A model generated the notes under the pieces. It was given only the letters and a program-made list of their open reading frames with translations. It was not told the DNA's origin and did no database searches. From Mytilinidion resinicola (lineage: Eukaryota > Ascomycota > Dothideomycetes > Mytilinidiales > Mytilinidiaceae), in contig NW_022985445.1 of NCBI RefSeq assembly GCF_010093595.1, positions 1,473,895-1,537,894 of the forward strand: 64,000 nt of DNA. Direction: 5' to 3'. Made by a program: the position numbers and the translations under genes. This document shows, in pieces, positions 11,416 to 22,739 of the stretch; position 1 is the first letter of the stretch, and the number at the start of each line of letters is the position of its first letter.

Positions 11416-12555
11416 TCAAGAGAAGTTAGGCTGTGGTGGCAATACTATGCCTGTGTACTGTGACACGTCCAACTGAGCCAACAAACCCAGCATGCGTTCC
11501 TTATTTAGGTTCTGTGCGGACGCGTAGACGAGGAACTCCGCCATAAATATCCCATCCAGCCGCTTTTCCATGATGCTGTCCCAGAAGCTTTTGCTATCCC
11601 AAAGCTGCTGCGCGTGACTGAAAGCAACAGAGCGCACATAGTCGAGTATCTGAGATCCCTTGCACATGTACGCAGCGTTGATGACGTCGTCGAAGCCATC
11701 TGCAAAGAACTCAAAGTTCACGAAGGCTGTCTGCAACCTTCTCACCACTAGGTCCTTCACCTTATGGACACCCATCTGATCAGCGATGTGCCAGATCCAA
11801 CAGTTCAGCTCCTTGGTCCTGTTGCCTTCTATCATCGTCACCGCCGTGGTTGGAACGTGAGCGTCTTTTTCTCAAGCGAAGTATACAACCGTGGGCATGC
11901 CGACAAAATAAATCTCCGTGTAGAGGAATTCGATCACTCGGTCCAGAGCCAGTGTGGTCAATGCCCATGGAATGGCGCGCGAAAGAGTGATTACCGGGAT
12001 CCCGTTCTCGTTGGTGCTGAGGCTCTGTGCGCCATGTCAACCACCGCGTTGGACGAAAGCGCAGATGCAAGGGACACTTACGACTCCATTAAAGGGCTGA
12101 TGTGGGGTCTGTGATCATGATATGAGCGCTAATATCAACGATAGAGGGAAAGGCAATATGGTCAGCATACCTCGACACGCTGCAACTGCTCCGATATGAA
12201 CGAGGATTGTGGACGCACCAAGGCCTTGTGCAAAAGCCAACTTATGGTTCTTCCTCCTTCCGCCTGATCTTGCTGCATCGAGAGTATCATCGTGTAATCC
12301 TGGCCTGATAGAAGGCTCAGGGCGTTCCAGCTGCCAAGGATTAGTATCTCTTCTACGTGGTACATAGCCCCGAATTGGAACTTACTTAGATGCTTTGAAT
12401 GCATCTATAATGGGCCTAGGGATATTGGTATTGGACGCCGACACGTTATGGAAATCCGCGCTGCTATTGTTGGCGTAGTCCATTAGAAGACGATATGGAG
12501 ATCGCTTTTCAAGCACGGGGACCCTCTGATGGGCGAGCTGGCCTGCGTCGGCCAT
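11416..12555 (-). CDS. BTB/POZ-domain protein (possibly a pseudogene)
   Basis: BTB folds dimerise and often recruit Cullin-3. Exons: 12555-12386, 12330-12171, 12024-11887 and 11811-11416 (287 residues). The N-terminal half carries the BTB start (LLSGQDYTMILS, ISWLLHKALVRPQSSF) and ALDRVIEFLYT. The C-terminal half carries IADQMGVHKVKDLVVRRLQ and a helical tail. The frame between the halves has an in-frame TGA at 11874-11872. It is avoided only by a 75-base intron 11886-11812 (GTATAC donor, CCAAG acceptor), which keeps phase and deletes it. If that intron is not spliced, this is a recent pseudogene with one stop and no other damage. Other genes here also seem to use AAG acceptors, which makes the intron credible. 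Relatives lie at 47-53.6 kb. Confidence 0.6.
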
Positions 12556-13602
12556 GTTGAATCCACTTTCAGCCTGACATGGGGTAGGCAAGCTGGAAGT
12601 GAAGAAGTCGTGAGTCGGATGTAGGTGGATGTTTTGACCTGGCGCGCAGAAGCTGGAAAAGGTTGTGCGATTGCCAAACTTTAGAGTCTGGGTGGTGAAT
12701 GGAAAGTCGGTTTGGCGCTTCCACCGTATCACGGCTGCCCTTATACGTCACTGTTTGAAGTTCGTCGCCACAATTTCAGGCACTCCAGGCCCAAAGCTAT
12801 CTATCAGCCAACTTGAACCGCGGTGATATTCGATAGCTGCCCCTTACCCCTGAACAACACCAGAAGGTGACGTCCTGCACATCGTAAGGCCCAGCAGAGT
12901 GACTTGATGAGCCAGCGGTGGACGAGAGGGAACTTCGGCTTTTCGAAAGAGGTCGCAGGCGCCGAGAGAAGCTGCTCTGAACTGGGATGCTCGCATTTGA
13001 TGGAGATGTTGAGGTGAGATATGAGGATAAGACGAGGGTGATAATGAAGGTGTGATACGCAGAGTACATATTCTTTGAGGTTTCGGATCGAGACAGCAGA
13101 TCCAACGTATTGCGATAGGAGCCAAGATACTCGAGGACCCCTGGCCATACCCCTTAGATGCGATGTTGATGCACAATCTTGAGGCTTCAAATCGCGACGA
13201 TGGATTTGACATTATATGGAAGACAGGACAGCCCATCAAGACAGCATAAAAAGATACCAGGAAATAAAAACATGACGTGTACGTCAAAGAGACAATATTT
13301 GGTATGCACTGATTCTACATGAAGATCTATATACGGTATACCAATGCACAAGGGGGATGTGACGCCAGAGGATACATTCAACAACAAACTAACAACACCC
13401 AGTATTACCATCTCCAAGCGCCGCGCCAACACACGCGGGGCGAGAGCACTATACACAGAAGTCCGCTATGATTGCATCAAGACTTAAAAGAAAAGAATTG
13501 GGAAAGCGTGGCTTCTACAGAATACCATATTTACCAGTGACGCCTCATTAAGGCAAGACTCCATCCACCAAGGAGCTTGTTGTGCCATCGATTTCCATCC
13601 GC
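12556..13602. other. intergenic, nothing convincing
   Basis: Overlapping minus-strand frames of 60-147 codons have no family resemblance. The region covers the promoter of the BTB gene and the 3' flank of the GH16-like gene. Confidence 0.5.
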
Positions 13603-16600
13603 TCACAGCGAAAACCGACTTGTCGCCTTATCCTCTCCCTTATACACGCTGTTGTATATGCTGCTGCTTCCACTCTGTGGGCCACTTTCTGGGCCGCTCC
13701 ACACCACGCTCTTGCCCTCCTCAATCATATCCTCGCTCTCCCGCTTCGATAGAAGATCGTCTGGGAAGGGGAACAAGGTTCTCCGTCGGGGCGGGTTCTT
13801 CTCGCTGGCGCTTAGCCACACCTGATGGGTGATATCTTTGCCCAAGGCCTCGATTATGGGAGTGACAATGGGCAGAGAAAGAAATAGAATGGCATAGCTG
13901 GAGATGCCGACAACAGCGACATTGATGCTGTAGGTGAAGCCACGTGATGCGAGCAAGACCATCAGCCAGGAGCCCCAGCTCCAAAACACGAGACCGTGAA
14001 GGAGGTAGATGGTGAAGATGTGGGGAAAGACGAGAAGGAAGGCTTTCCGGCTCAAGATCCACTGTACTGCTGGGGATATTTCCACAATGGCCTGCATGCC
14101 GACTGCGAAGAGGAGACCGTTGAGACGGGGTACATAGTAAACCGGGTACCCAGCGTTCTCAGTGCGCGCGAGGGGCTCTCCAGAGTTCACATCGGGGTGT
14201 ATGTTATTTTCATAGGTGGCGAAGTTGTAGTCGGTCCAGTTGGGAATGACGTTGGCGGAGAAGCCCAAAGCGACGCATATCCAGCAAAGAAGAAGAAGCG
14301 GGTAGTAAGCATAGGCGCGTGCGTAGAGCCAAGGACGCCACTTGTACGTGACGTCGAGATCCGCAAGCATGAGACCAAGCCAGAGGTAGCTACCCCAAGA
14401 TTGCGCGTACCAGTGGTTTACAACAACGAAGGCATAGTAACAGAATCGCTTCCACGGCGTCTTCATCTCGTATATGACGATAACGCCGAGGAGGACGAGC
14501 CAGGAGCCTTGAAGTTGCACCGCGATAGTCCAAAGAACCCCCGTGCAATAGTTGAAAGTGATTTGAGGAACAGCATTCGGGACGAGATAGATAAGCTCGA
14601 GGACCTCACTGATGTAGTGACCAAACGTAGGAAAGCGTGCCACGTATGGCCAGGTGGACCAAGAGATAGATGGCGTATACTCGAGGAATTTGGTTGCACC
14701 GCAATCGATAACGAAGTACTCGAAGAGCACGACGACTGATACGGGTATCATGAGACGCGGAGTTCGTCGTACAGCGTTCTGAGCAATGTCCTTTAGATTT
14801 CCGCTCTTGAGATACTTGGCGACCAAGAAACGGGTTGAGGTTGTAAAGAACACACCAAGCCACATTTGATTGAGAACAAAGGGAGAAACAATCTTCTGAG
14901 CCCAGTACTCGCTCTTGTGATGGAGCGGAGCGCCTGGAATGACAATGGCAGGCACATACGAAAGACCGAAATGCATGACCGTGACTAAGAGTGCACAGAT
15001 AGCGACGAGTCCAGCGAGATAGTCAATGCGCTGTCTCGGAGCGTGGACAACCATACGTGGTGCTGGCAGTGCAGATTCAGTCACGGTCGACATGGGAATC
15101 TTGCCATCGGCTCCATCTGCCGGCGGCTCGTGGACTTCCAAGGTCTTCTCCGACGTCATCCCGGCTGACTTTTGGTATTCCGCAACTTGATTCTGATGAA
15201 TGTCTGGGAGTGGGATGTTTTCCCTCGTGGTGTTGAAACGGCTGGAAGAAGCAGAATATGGCGTCGTCGCCCTTGGGGTTGTTGCTCGACTGTCCCATTT
15301 CAGAGAGCCTGTCTGTGATGTCTCTCCTCCGCCGTACATGGATGAGGCGCTGTAGATCGACGGTTGGCGACTTGGACCAATCTGCTCAATAGCCATATCA
15401 TCGTCCTCTCGTTTAATGGCGAAGTCAAAGCTAGACTTCCGAGCTGGAGTCGTACCGCCGGATGCTAAGGTGTCGTTCGAGCTAGGCACTTCGGGCACAG
15501 CTTGCTCGGCTGCCGGTTGACCATGACCGTGACCGGCTGAAGCCGACTGTTTCCGCCAAGGGGCGCGGCGCAAGAAGGCGTGTAGGAGCAAAAGAGACGA
15601 GAATGCAATGCAGATCACCGATATCCAAAGTGCGGGCATTCTTTTAACGCTCTTGTGGCTAGCTTGCTTCCATTTCTTGGTCGCGGCTTCGTCATAAGGA
15701 GTGGACCCACGAATGGTGATATCATCCATGGAGCAAGCATCTGTAAGGGGACAGCGAGAAACGAAGTCGGTATGCTGATCAACGCTCATAGTGGAAGAAT
15801 TGAAGAACATGCGCACCCACGCCACGCTGGCAACAGATTCCCTTTTGGGAGGCCCCTCCATGGAATATTTGTTGCCAGTTGACCAATGCTTCAAATAGAA
15901 CGGAGCTGGAACAGAGGGCATACCCTTGTTGTCTTTGTGCAATACGGTCCTTGTGCAATTGCCGCCAATGTAGAAGTTGATGTAGTTCTTCGTCCAGTCG
16001 ATGCGGTATTCCGTGTAATCCCAAGCATTAACGCTGCCATTTGTGGCGGAGTTGGCCAACGTGGTGTAGTTGTGGTTTGCAGACGCATTGTTTCTCAGGT
16101 CGGTGTAATTCATCCCCAAGTTTCGATTAGGGAATTCACCGCTGACGAAAGTACCGACCCAGGCTTCGTTGGCCGCGTCCGTATTCATGACGCTTACTTC
16201 GGTGGTCTCGGTGTCGTTGTACTGGAGCAACATGGACATTGCGCTGCCGCCAATCTTCTGCGGCGGTGATTTGATCAAGGAACGGAAAGATCCATACTGA
16301 ATGTCCTTTCGGACAGTGTGCATGCCGCTACCCACGACAAGGTGGACGTCGGTTGAGGGTTGAATGTGGAAGTCCAAAGAACCCTTTTCGTTCAGTTGGA
16401 GGTTTTTCGGGTCCGCACCCTGGCGATAGATGGCATTCCAGTCTTTCTCGTAATTGTGTGAGTAAGACTCCTCCTGGAAGTCGGCAAGTGGCAGACCGCT
16501 GGTCTCGTTGAAGTAGACAATGATGGAATCCGTAAATAGTTCCTTGGTGGAGGCATCGTAATACCCGCAGGAACAATTGTTGCCGTTACCGCCAGTGACA

Positions 16601-16674
16601 TCTGCTCGTACCGACGCAAAGGAAAGCAACGCAAGAGAAACCAAAGAAACGAAGGGAGTCGATCGGGGAACCAT
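13603..16674 (-). CDS. secreted GH16-like domain fused to a membrane acyltransferase-3 domain
   Basis: Intronless, 1023 residues. I chose the ATG at 16674 because it starts a clean signal peptide (FVSLVSLALLSFASVRA); the frame stays open further upstream. Residues about 30-330 are a glycosylated concanavalin-A/GH16-like lumenal domain. The stretch aligning with the GH16 active site reads TEVSVMN rather than ExDxE, so the nucleophile Glu may remain but the Asp and the acid/base Glu are missing; it is probably a glycan-binding or inactive domain. A TM follows (MPALWISVICIAFSSLLLL), then a disordered linker, then about ten TM segments of acyltransferase-3 type with LWTIAVQLQGSW, matching the family's WSL-VE motif. 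Predicted role: O-acylation of a surface polysaccharide. It is divergent from the GT2 synthase and paralogous to the gene at 21373. Confidence 0.8.
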   Translation of the reverse strand: MVPRSTPFVSLVSLALLSFASVRADVTGGNGNNCSCGYYDASTKELFTDSIIVYFNETSGLPLADFQEESYSHNYEKDWNAIYRQGADPKNLQLNEKGSLDFHIQPSTDVHLVVGSGMHTVRKDIQYGSFRSLIKSPPQKIGGSAMSMLLQYNDTETTEVSVMNTDAANEAWVGTFVSGEFPNRNLGMNYTDLRNNASANHNYTTLANSATNGSVNAWDYTEYRIDWTKNYINFYIGGNCTRTVLHKDNKGMPSVPAPFYLKHWSTGNKYSMEGPPKRESVASVAWVRMFFNSSTMSVDQHTDFVSRCPLTDACSMDDITIRGSTPYDEAATKKWKQASHKSVKRMPALWISVICIAFSSLLLLHAFLRRAPWRKQSASAGHGHGQPAAEQAVPEVPSSNDTLASGGTTPARKSSFDFAIKREDDDMAIEQIGPSRQPSIYSASSMYGGGETSQTGSLKWDSRATTPRATTPYSASSSRFNTTRENIPLPDIHQNQVAEYQKSAGMTSEKTLEVHEPPADGADGKIPMSTVTESALPAPRMVVHAPRQRIDYLAGLVAICALLVTVMHFGLSYVPAIVIPGAPLHHKSEYWAQKIVSPFVLNQMWLGVFFTTSTRFLVAKYLKSGNLKDIAQNAVRRTPRLMIPVSVVVLFEYFVIDCGATKFLEYTPSISWSTWPYVARFPTFGHYISEVLELIYLVPNAVPQITFNYCTGVLWTIAVQLQGSWLVLLGVIVIYEMKTPWKRFCYYAFVVVNHWYAQSWGSYLWLGLMLADLDVTYKWRPWLYARAYAYYPLLLLCWICVALGFSANVIPNWTDYNFATYENNIHPDVNSGEPLARTENAGYPVYYVPRLNGLLFAVGMQAIVEISPAVQWILSRKAFLLVFPHIFTIYLLHGLVFWSWGSWLMVLLASRGFTYSINVAVVGISSYAILFLSLPIVTPIIEALGKDITHQVWLSASEKNPPRRRTLFPFPDDLLSKRESEDMIEEGKSVVWSGPESGPQSGSSSIYNSVYKGEDKATSRFSL

Positions 16675-18226
16675 GGTGCCAAAGGAGTGTGGGCAGGTGG
16701 TCGGTGGAGGTGGTGGAGGTGCTATCAGGGTGCCTCCCACGGTATGCTGTTCCGGACCCGGGGTGCTTTTGCATGTGTGAACAGCGATGAACGAGCACGT
16801 TTGGCAGACGTCAAAGGCTGAGGTGCTCGGGGCTGAAGGCCTTCTGGGCAACGGCTGGAGGCGCAGACCGGAAATTCAACGCTGGCCGATCCATATGAGG
16901 AAGCACGTTTCCGGACTTTGGGAGGAGCCGAGCAGTGAGATGGAGGAGTTAAAAAAAAAGCCTGTACATGAAGCTCAAACGGGACGGCTGGAGAAGGAAA
17001 GGCGCTGATTCAGGTGATGCCTGCAACTTGAGGAGGGACTGCTGCGAGAACGGCCCAATTGCACCACAGAAGCAGCGTTCCGCCAGCAGCTTGTACGAGT
17101 ACCGTTTTCTTGCTCTCCCTTGCTGGCTGGAGGACGCACGCACCGGGCAGCACACAGGCTTGGCTGGCCGCGTTGGGAGCCGCCGGGGGGGCCCCTGAGC
17201 GTGGCTGGCAGGCGGAAACATGACGGTGGAGACAGAGTGGAGAGGATGCAGGCAGAGACAGGCACCGATCGGCGTGGTGGTGAGCCAGGGGAGTGAGGTG
17301 CGCGCTCCCAGTGATGGTGTCTCCTGGGAGCACATCCCGCAGGGCTTCTCGCCAAGGCTTCGCCGCCTGCTGGGGCGCTACCCACGTTGCCGACGACTCA
17401 ACACCATGGCCAACAGCGAACCGTACCACAGGCCCCCTGCATCCGTCCCCCCAATGCGGCTGCCCAGGCCTGCTGCCATACCGCCCTGCGGCTCGGCGAT
17501 ATCTTTAGCACCACCGTGACGGCTGCGCAAACGGCACTGTGACGCATCGTCGGCGTGTCGTCGCTGTCATCATCGTGGTCGACACCCATGTCGAGATACG
17601 GTATTGTCCTAGCCGCCAGCTACCGGCGGTGCGTCCGCATGCCATGACAGGATCACATCGCCGGCGATTAAGCATCCTGTATGCACGACCCGATAGTCGT
17701 ATGTATAGTGGCGTCCAGGGTGCTCAGGGCTGGCACGGATGACTGGCGATCCCAGCAGTGCTTCACGCAGCATCCACCCGCTGCGACATGGGCCCGGACA
17801 CTCTAGCCCCCCTACGTCAGGTACAACTCAGCGGCTGATGAGGATGCGGAAATTCGTTCTCGGAAGCGCTGATAGCAGCTGCTGCAGCGCTGATCCCCTG
17901 CGCATGCGCACCCATGTCTCAGTCCTTTATTTCTCAATACTATCAAAAGTGACCTTTGCCACCGATTTGCCCTCTCGCTCCTTGTTATCGTCCGTTCTAC
18001 ATACACCACCCTGTCACTCGTTTAGTTCCCTTTCTGGGTAGGTGATAGAGTACTGTTGGGCCCTCGACATACCACTACACATGCCGATTCTATACCTATA
18101 ATATCCACTTTTCAGTTGCTTCGTCGCTCCTAGGGTACCGGTCATCATTCTTTTTGGCCAGCCCATTCCATCGTTTATACTTGGTTTCAACCCTGAATAC
18201 CCTCGCTGAGCAGTTCCACGGTCACC
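16675..18226. promoter_or_regulatory. long shared intergenic region of the polysaccharide genes
   Basis: These 1.55 kb separate the divergent starts of the GH16/acyltransferase fusion and the GT2 synthase. The region is GC-rich in its middle part, with many short chance frames on both strands that I do not accept as genes. A pyrimidine-rich leader precedes the GT2 ATG, whose context is TCACCATGTCG. The length suggests a regulated bidirectional promoter, but I cannot name factor sites. Confidence 0.45.
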
Positions 18227-19817
18227 ATGTCGGAACCGAAAGATTTTACCGTCATCGAGATTGCCGAGGATCCTTTTTATTCTCCCCAAGATGCTGCTGC
18301 TGAAGCTTCATCGACGAAACAAAAACCCTCCTCCTCTGGTGACACGGTTGAGCGTATCTCTGCATTCATCTCAGACTGGACGCCTTTCTGCCTCGTTGCT
18401 TCGTACTATGTCTTCTCAACATGCCTGTACATGTACTGCAGCGACGGCCTCATTGCCGTTTTCTGGTTCATCTATATGTGTACCAACTTCTACATTGCTG
18501 GCGCTACTGTTCTCGAGGCATTCATGAGCATCACACCCTGCCGGGAAGCGAGGAAAATTGTCACCCAAGCAGAGCAGAAGGCATGGAACTTTCCTACGCC
18601 AGACAGCGAACTCCTTGTCCTTGATCTGCTCATTGTCGCGTATCTTCCCAACGAGAAGGACATCATCATGGATCGGGCACTTTACGCTCTGCAGCAAATC
18701 GACTATCCGCGGGATAAAATCCGCATCAACATCCTCTACAATACCCCGAAACCCATGGAGCCACTGGAGACCCAGTTGAACGACCTCACTCACCGCTTCC
18801 CCCACGCAAGGGTTATCAAAGTCCCGGGCTCTACCTCGAAGGCGGACAATCTCAACCACTTCCTCACTCTTGAGACCGGTTCTGACCTGATTGCGATCTA
18901 CGACTGCGACCACTACCCGCATCCCAATGCCCCCCGATGGGCTGTGGAACGCTTCATGGCCGACCAAGAAATCGACATTGTGCAAGGTCGCTGCGTCGTT
19001 TTCAATGCAGCAGAGACGTACTTGACGAGCATGATTGCCGTTGAGTTTGACAAAATCTACGCTGTATCGCATCCAGGCCGTGCGACCATGTGGGGCTTCG
19101 GGTTGTTCTGTGGCTCCAACGGATATTGGCGAAGTTCGCTTCTTCGCGAACTCAAGATGGATGGCGATATGCTTACCGAGGATATTGACTCGGCGTTGCG
19201 GGCATTCTCTAGGGGCGCAAAAACGGTACACGACCTCAACGTCACTTCATACGAACTCGCACCCACGACGTTTCCAGCATTCTGGAAGCAACGCCTACGA
19301 TGGGCTCAGGGTTGGGCGCAAGCGAGTATGAAGCATGTAAAGATGGTGTACAACAAACCCCAGGATCAGATCCACGCCAAGGACAGTCGCTCGTTTGTGG
19401 CTCGCTTTGGGATTTTCTCCCTGCTGCTCATCCGAGAGGTGAGCTACTATCTGGTCACGCAGTACACCTGCCTCGTGCTCAGCTTCCTCATCGTCAAGTT
19501 CCCGAAGACTGGCAGCGAGCTCTTCAAGCTAGTCTACTTCCAATACCCAATCTCGCAGTGGCTCTTCATTATCAGGTTCGTACCACGGCTTCCCCGCACT
19601 CGGAGCTTGTGACTAACAACAGTGCAGTATTGTATGCCTGGTCGCGACGCTGTGGATCACCAACCAGGTCAAGTCAGAATTCGTGTCGAGAGGGATGATT
19701 ATCTCGTTCTCCCTCATGTACCCTGGCTATTTGATTCTCTCGGCGACGATTGGCTTGTACGGGCATGCAAGGCAGGTGGTCAGGTACAGCTCATGGAACC
19801 CTACTGCGCGGAAGTAG
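18227..19817 (+). CDS. family 2 processive glycosyltransferase (polysaccharide synthase)
   Basis: Two exons, 18227-19575 and 19628-19817 (52-base GTTCGT-to-GTGCAG intron), give 512 residues. It shows the layout of membrane-embedded GT2 synthases of the cellulose/hyaluronan-synthase type: two N-terminal TMs (residues about 48-100), a cytosolic catalytic domain, and about four C-terminal TMs ending RYSSWNPTARK. Catalytic signatures are intact: the DxD in IYDCDHYPHPNA, TEDIDSALRA for the base, and QRLRWAQGW for acceptor and product binding. UDP-sugar is the expected donor; the sugar itself cannot be read from sequence. Filamentous fungi have a GT2 of this kind needed for hyphal growth on surfaces (ZtGT2 in Zymoseptoria); orthology is probable, not proven. 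Flanking acyltransferase genes suggest the polymer is acylated. Confidence 0.88.
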
Positions 19818-20885
19818 AAGCCCTTGGTCTGACGGCTGCTGCGCCGTCACGTCGTCACCGCGAGCAGGGCAAGGCTCCCTGCGTTGGAAGAAGCTTATCG
19901 TGTTCCTTGGTGTTTTTTCCGGCGGTTCCTCGGTACCATGCACCATGCAGCGCGGCAGTTGGTTCCGACGGGTCTGGGTAATGAAAGTATTCTTGGGTCG
20001 GCGTTTTCTGCAGACTTCCCTGCACATAGAGCTGCATGCAGCAGCGCAATGTCCCGTCAGGGGCTAGAGCAGTCTCATTCTGCAGGTATATGTACATACA
20101 TAATTAATAATTCGACCATGCACGATTTCCACCAACACGGCAGTGCTCCTGGCTGACTCGCCATACTCCTGTCTGGTTTGTGGCCTCTGCGCTGCGGCTG
20201 TTCGCTTTCGCTCTCGTGCTTCCGACTGTGCCACAGAGGCATCCGGCATCCATGCTATCGTCCAGAACCCATGCCTCCGCGATGCAGCAAGCCGTCCTAC
20301 TCCGAGTCGTTCCATCATTGCACGCAATCGCAGTGGCGACTGCATGAGTGCTGCCTGCGCTGGGAGGCCACCAGGTGCCGGGTGTGAGCAAGCTGTCACT
20401 GATATGTCGCGATACCGCTCGCCGGAACTTGCCAGGCTGGGCGTGCGCGGGTCGGCACAGCTAGAGAGGCATTCAATCTCATGCCCCCATCCCAATGTTC
20501 CTCATAAGGCGACGGCCACCCACGCACCTACGCGGTTGAGTGCAGGCCGGGACCCCTGTAGATCTTAACCTGATCTTGGCCTGGGAACAACGGCGATCGC
20601 AGTCGTCTCGGGCGACGCGCGGACCGGCTGCTATCTCACCTCTTCGCGGGCCTGCGTGTGGAGCTGCAGCGGCTGAGAATGGCTTTATTGCCTAGGACCC
20701 ACCTCCCGCTGCGATAAGGTGCGATGATCGCGACAGCACCCCGGCCGGCTGCTCGCATTAATGAGGATTGCTGGTGGCGGTCGGCTTCGCTCGGGACTGG
20801 TCGCGCAGGCCGCCTAGCGCCCGGCTGTGGCTGCTCCCGCACTCCGCCGCAGCCTCGTTTGTTGGTGCGGATCGACAGGGACGCG

Positions 20886-20917
20886 GTGCTGCATTGCTGC
20901 ATTGCTGCATTGCTGCA
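20886..20917. repeat. 8-bp microsatellite (ATTGCTGC)n
   Basis: Three to four tandem copies of ATTGCTGC, perfect over the core. It sits about 460 bases upstream of the 21373 start. Confidence 0.8.
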
Positions 20918-20994
20918 CGGCTCCTTTTGGTGCACCGCCAGCACGCCCCGCCGAGCCTTCAACCGACGACAGACGCACGCTCCACCGGGACATC

Positions 20995-21037
20995 CAGCCC
21001 ACCCTGCCCTTCAGCCCACCCTGCCCTTCAGCCCACC
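20995..21037. repeat. short tandem repeat, about 17-bp unit
   Basis: CAGCCCACCCTGCCCTT is repeated twice and followed by a third partial copy (CAGCCCACC). The copies are identical, so the duplication is recent or still unstable. Confidence 0.75.
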
Positions 21038-21372
21038 AAGAGACGCCCGGCGTGGACGCACCGCCCGCAGTCGGCCACGGTACACCTGTGTCACCACGCG
21101 CCCCGAGCCGCGCGATAGGAGAGGCGTCAGACAGCGCAGTCGGCATGTCGATCTCGGCTCCTCTCCATCCATGGCTCCATCACGCCTGTCGTCGCCGGCG
21201 AACTGCCCGCGACCCCTTCTCATCGGACGGCAGTGCATCGGCTGCTGCAAGGACCAAAGGCGCTGGCCACTGAGTGCCGCATCCCTTCCTTTCTGCCCTT
21301 CCTTTTCGTCGTCGTTTTTGTAAATAAAGATATTGGCAGCGAGCAATTGCAGCCTTCAAGCACGCCGTCAAC

Positions 21373-22739
21373 ATGGGTTTCGAGTTCCCCCCCGCCCTAG
21401 TGCCAGCACCGCGCCCTCACGGCTTCGTAGAGCAGGACTATCTCATCGGCGTGCGCGGTCTTCTTGCTGTTCAGTCATTCCTTTGGGTCTTCCTCACGAC
21501 CTTCGTTCCTGCCACTGTTGCGAATGCGGCCAATTCAGACGGCCCTCTCTACCAAAAAATCATCCGCAAGACCTTCTCCGTGCTGTTCTGGAACGATGCT
21601 CTCATCTACTCAACCTTCATCTTCCTGTCCGCACGAACGCTGTGTCTGCCTTTCCTCAAGGACGGGTCCCGCCAAACCATCGCGAGCTCCGTCTTCCGCC
21701 GCGGCCTGCGCATGTGGTTTCCCACCGCCGTATCCTTCGCCCTCGCAACCCTCATTTTCTCGCAGTCCGGCGTGGCCTACATCGACGACTTCAAGACCCG
21801 CACCGGCAATGTTTCCATTGCAACCCCCCGCCAGATCCCCAGCTTCCTCAACTGGTTCAACTCCATGTTCGACGTCTTCTGGGTGACCAAGTTCACCAAC
21901 CTGCAAGCTGCCAACACGGCCTTTCCCTCGCAGACCTTGTGGACGATCACCACTATCTACGAGCAAAGCTTCACCATCTATATGAGCATGGTCATCATTC
22001 CCTACACTCGCCGTTCGTGGCGTGTCAAGGCATTTGGCGCCTTCGTCATCACCGCCTGGTGGGTCCAGTCGTGGGCCTGGTACAGCATAGCCGGCCTTTT
22101 CATGGCTGACGCGGTTGTCAACATGTCTTTCCGCGAGAAAGCCCGCCGCGGCATCAAGGTGGCGCGTTTCACCTTCCCTACATGGCCAATCTACGGCTTT
22201 TTCATCCTTGCTGGGTACATCATGGAGTACCTATGGGTTGCGTGGCGGCCGGACCTTCGAAGTGCCGAGCTGAAGGGGCATACCGGCCTCTACAATGCCG
22301 GCTCATTGAACGCGGGCTTTGATACCAAAGGTCCTCAAGCACGTGACGACAACTTCTTGATTATCATTGGCTTCTTCTTGTGTCTGGAGCATTTCGAGGT
22401 CTTGCAGCGGATATTCAGAATGTCGGTGTTCCAGTACTTGGGCAAGAGGTCGTTCAGTAAGTTTACCTCCTGTCTCTACATCTCGGTCATCTGTATCGCA
22501 CACTATCTAACACATCTCCAGGCTTCTTCCTGATGCAAAGCATCATCATCTACACCGCAGGCATCAAGATGTTCGCCGAGCTCCACTTCGCCCACAGTAT
22601 TGCCTTCTCGGCATCGACGTTCCTTTGCCTGGTGGTATGTATCCCACTCGTCGCGCTGACCACGGAGGTGTTTTACCGCTTGGTGGATTATCCATCGACC
22701 GTGTTGGCGCATTTGGTGTTTGACTGGATCCGCACGTAA
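21373..22739 (+). CDS. membrane acyltransferase-3 family protein
   Basis: Two exons, 21373-22456 and 22522-22739 (65-base GTAAGT-to-CTCCAG intron), give 433 residues. It has about ten hydrophobic segments, beginning YLIGVRGLLAVQSFLWVF, and the acyltransferase-3 hallmark LWTITTIYEQSF. The segment from that motif to WWVQSWAWYSIAGLFMADA lines up closely with the C-terminal domain of the 13603-16674 fusion (NHWYAQSWGSYLWLGLMLADL), so the two are paralogues and this one lacks the GH16-like part. Predicted role: transfer of an acetyl or other acyl group onto a glycan at the ER/Golgi or plasma membrane, probably the GT2 product given the neighbourhood. I do not see a clean R-x10-H pair in the first TM, so catalytic details are uncertain. 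Confidence 0.85.

Larger units (their letters stand above)
19818..21372. other. intergenic between GT2 and acyltransferase genes, GC-rich, with small tandem repeats
   Basis: No gene is supported. Two short minisatellites lie in the probable promoter of the 21373 gene and are listed separately. The many overlapping frames on both strands are a by-product of high GC content. Confidence 0.5.

Noticed and set aside
13996..14739. 247-codon plus-strand frame
   Set aside because: Antisense shadow of the acyltransferase domain of the 13603-16674 gene.
18416..19231. 271-codon minus-strand frame
   Set aside because: Antisense shadow of the GT2 catalytic domain, which has intact motifs on the plus strand.
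20724..21323. 199-codon plus-strand frame upstream of the acyltransferase gene
   Set aside because: Arg/Pro/Ser-rich, crosses two minisatellites, and other frames of both strands are equally open; GC artefact.
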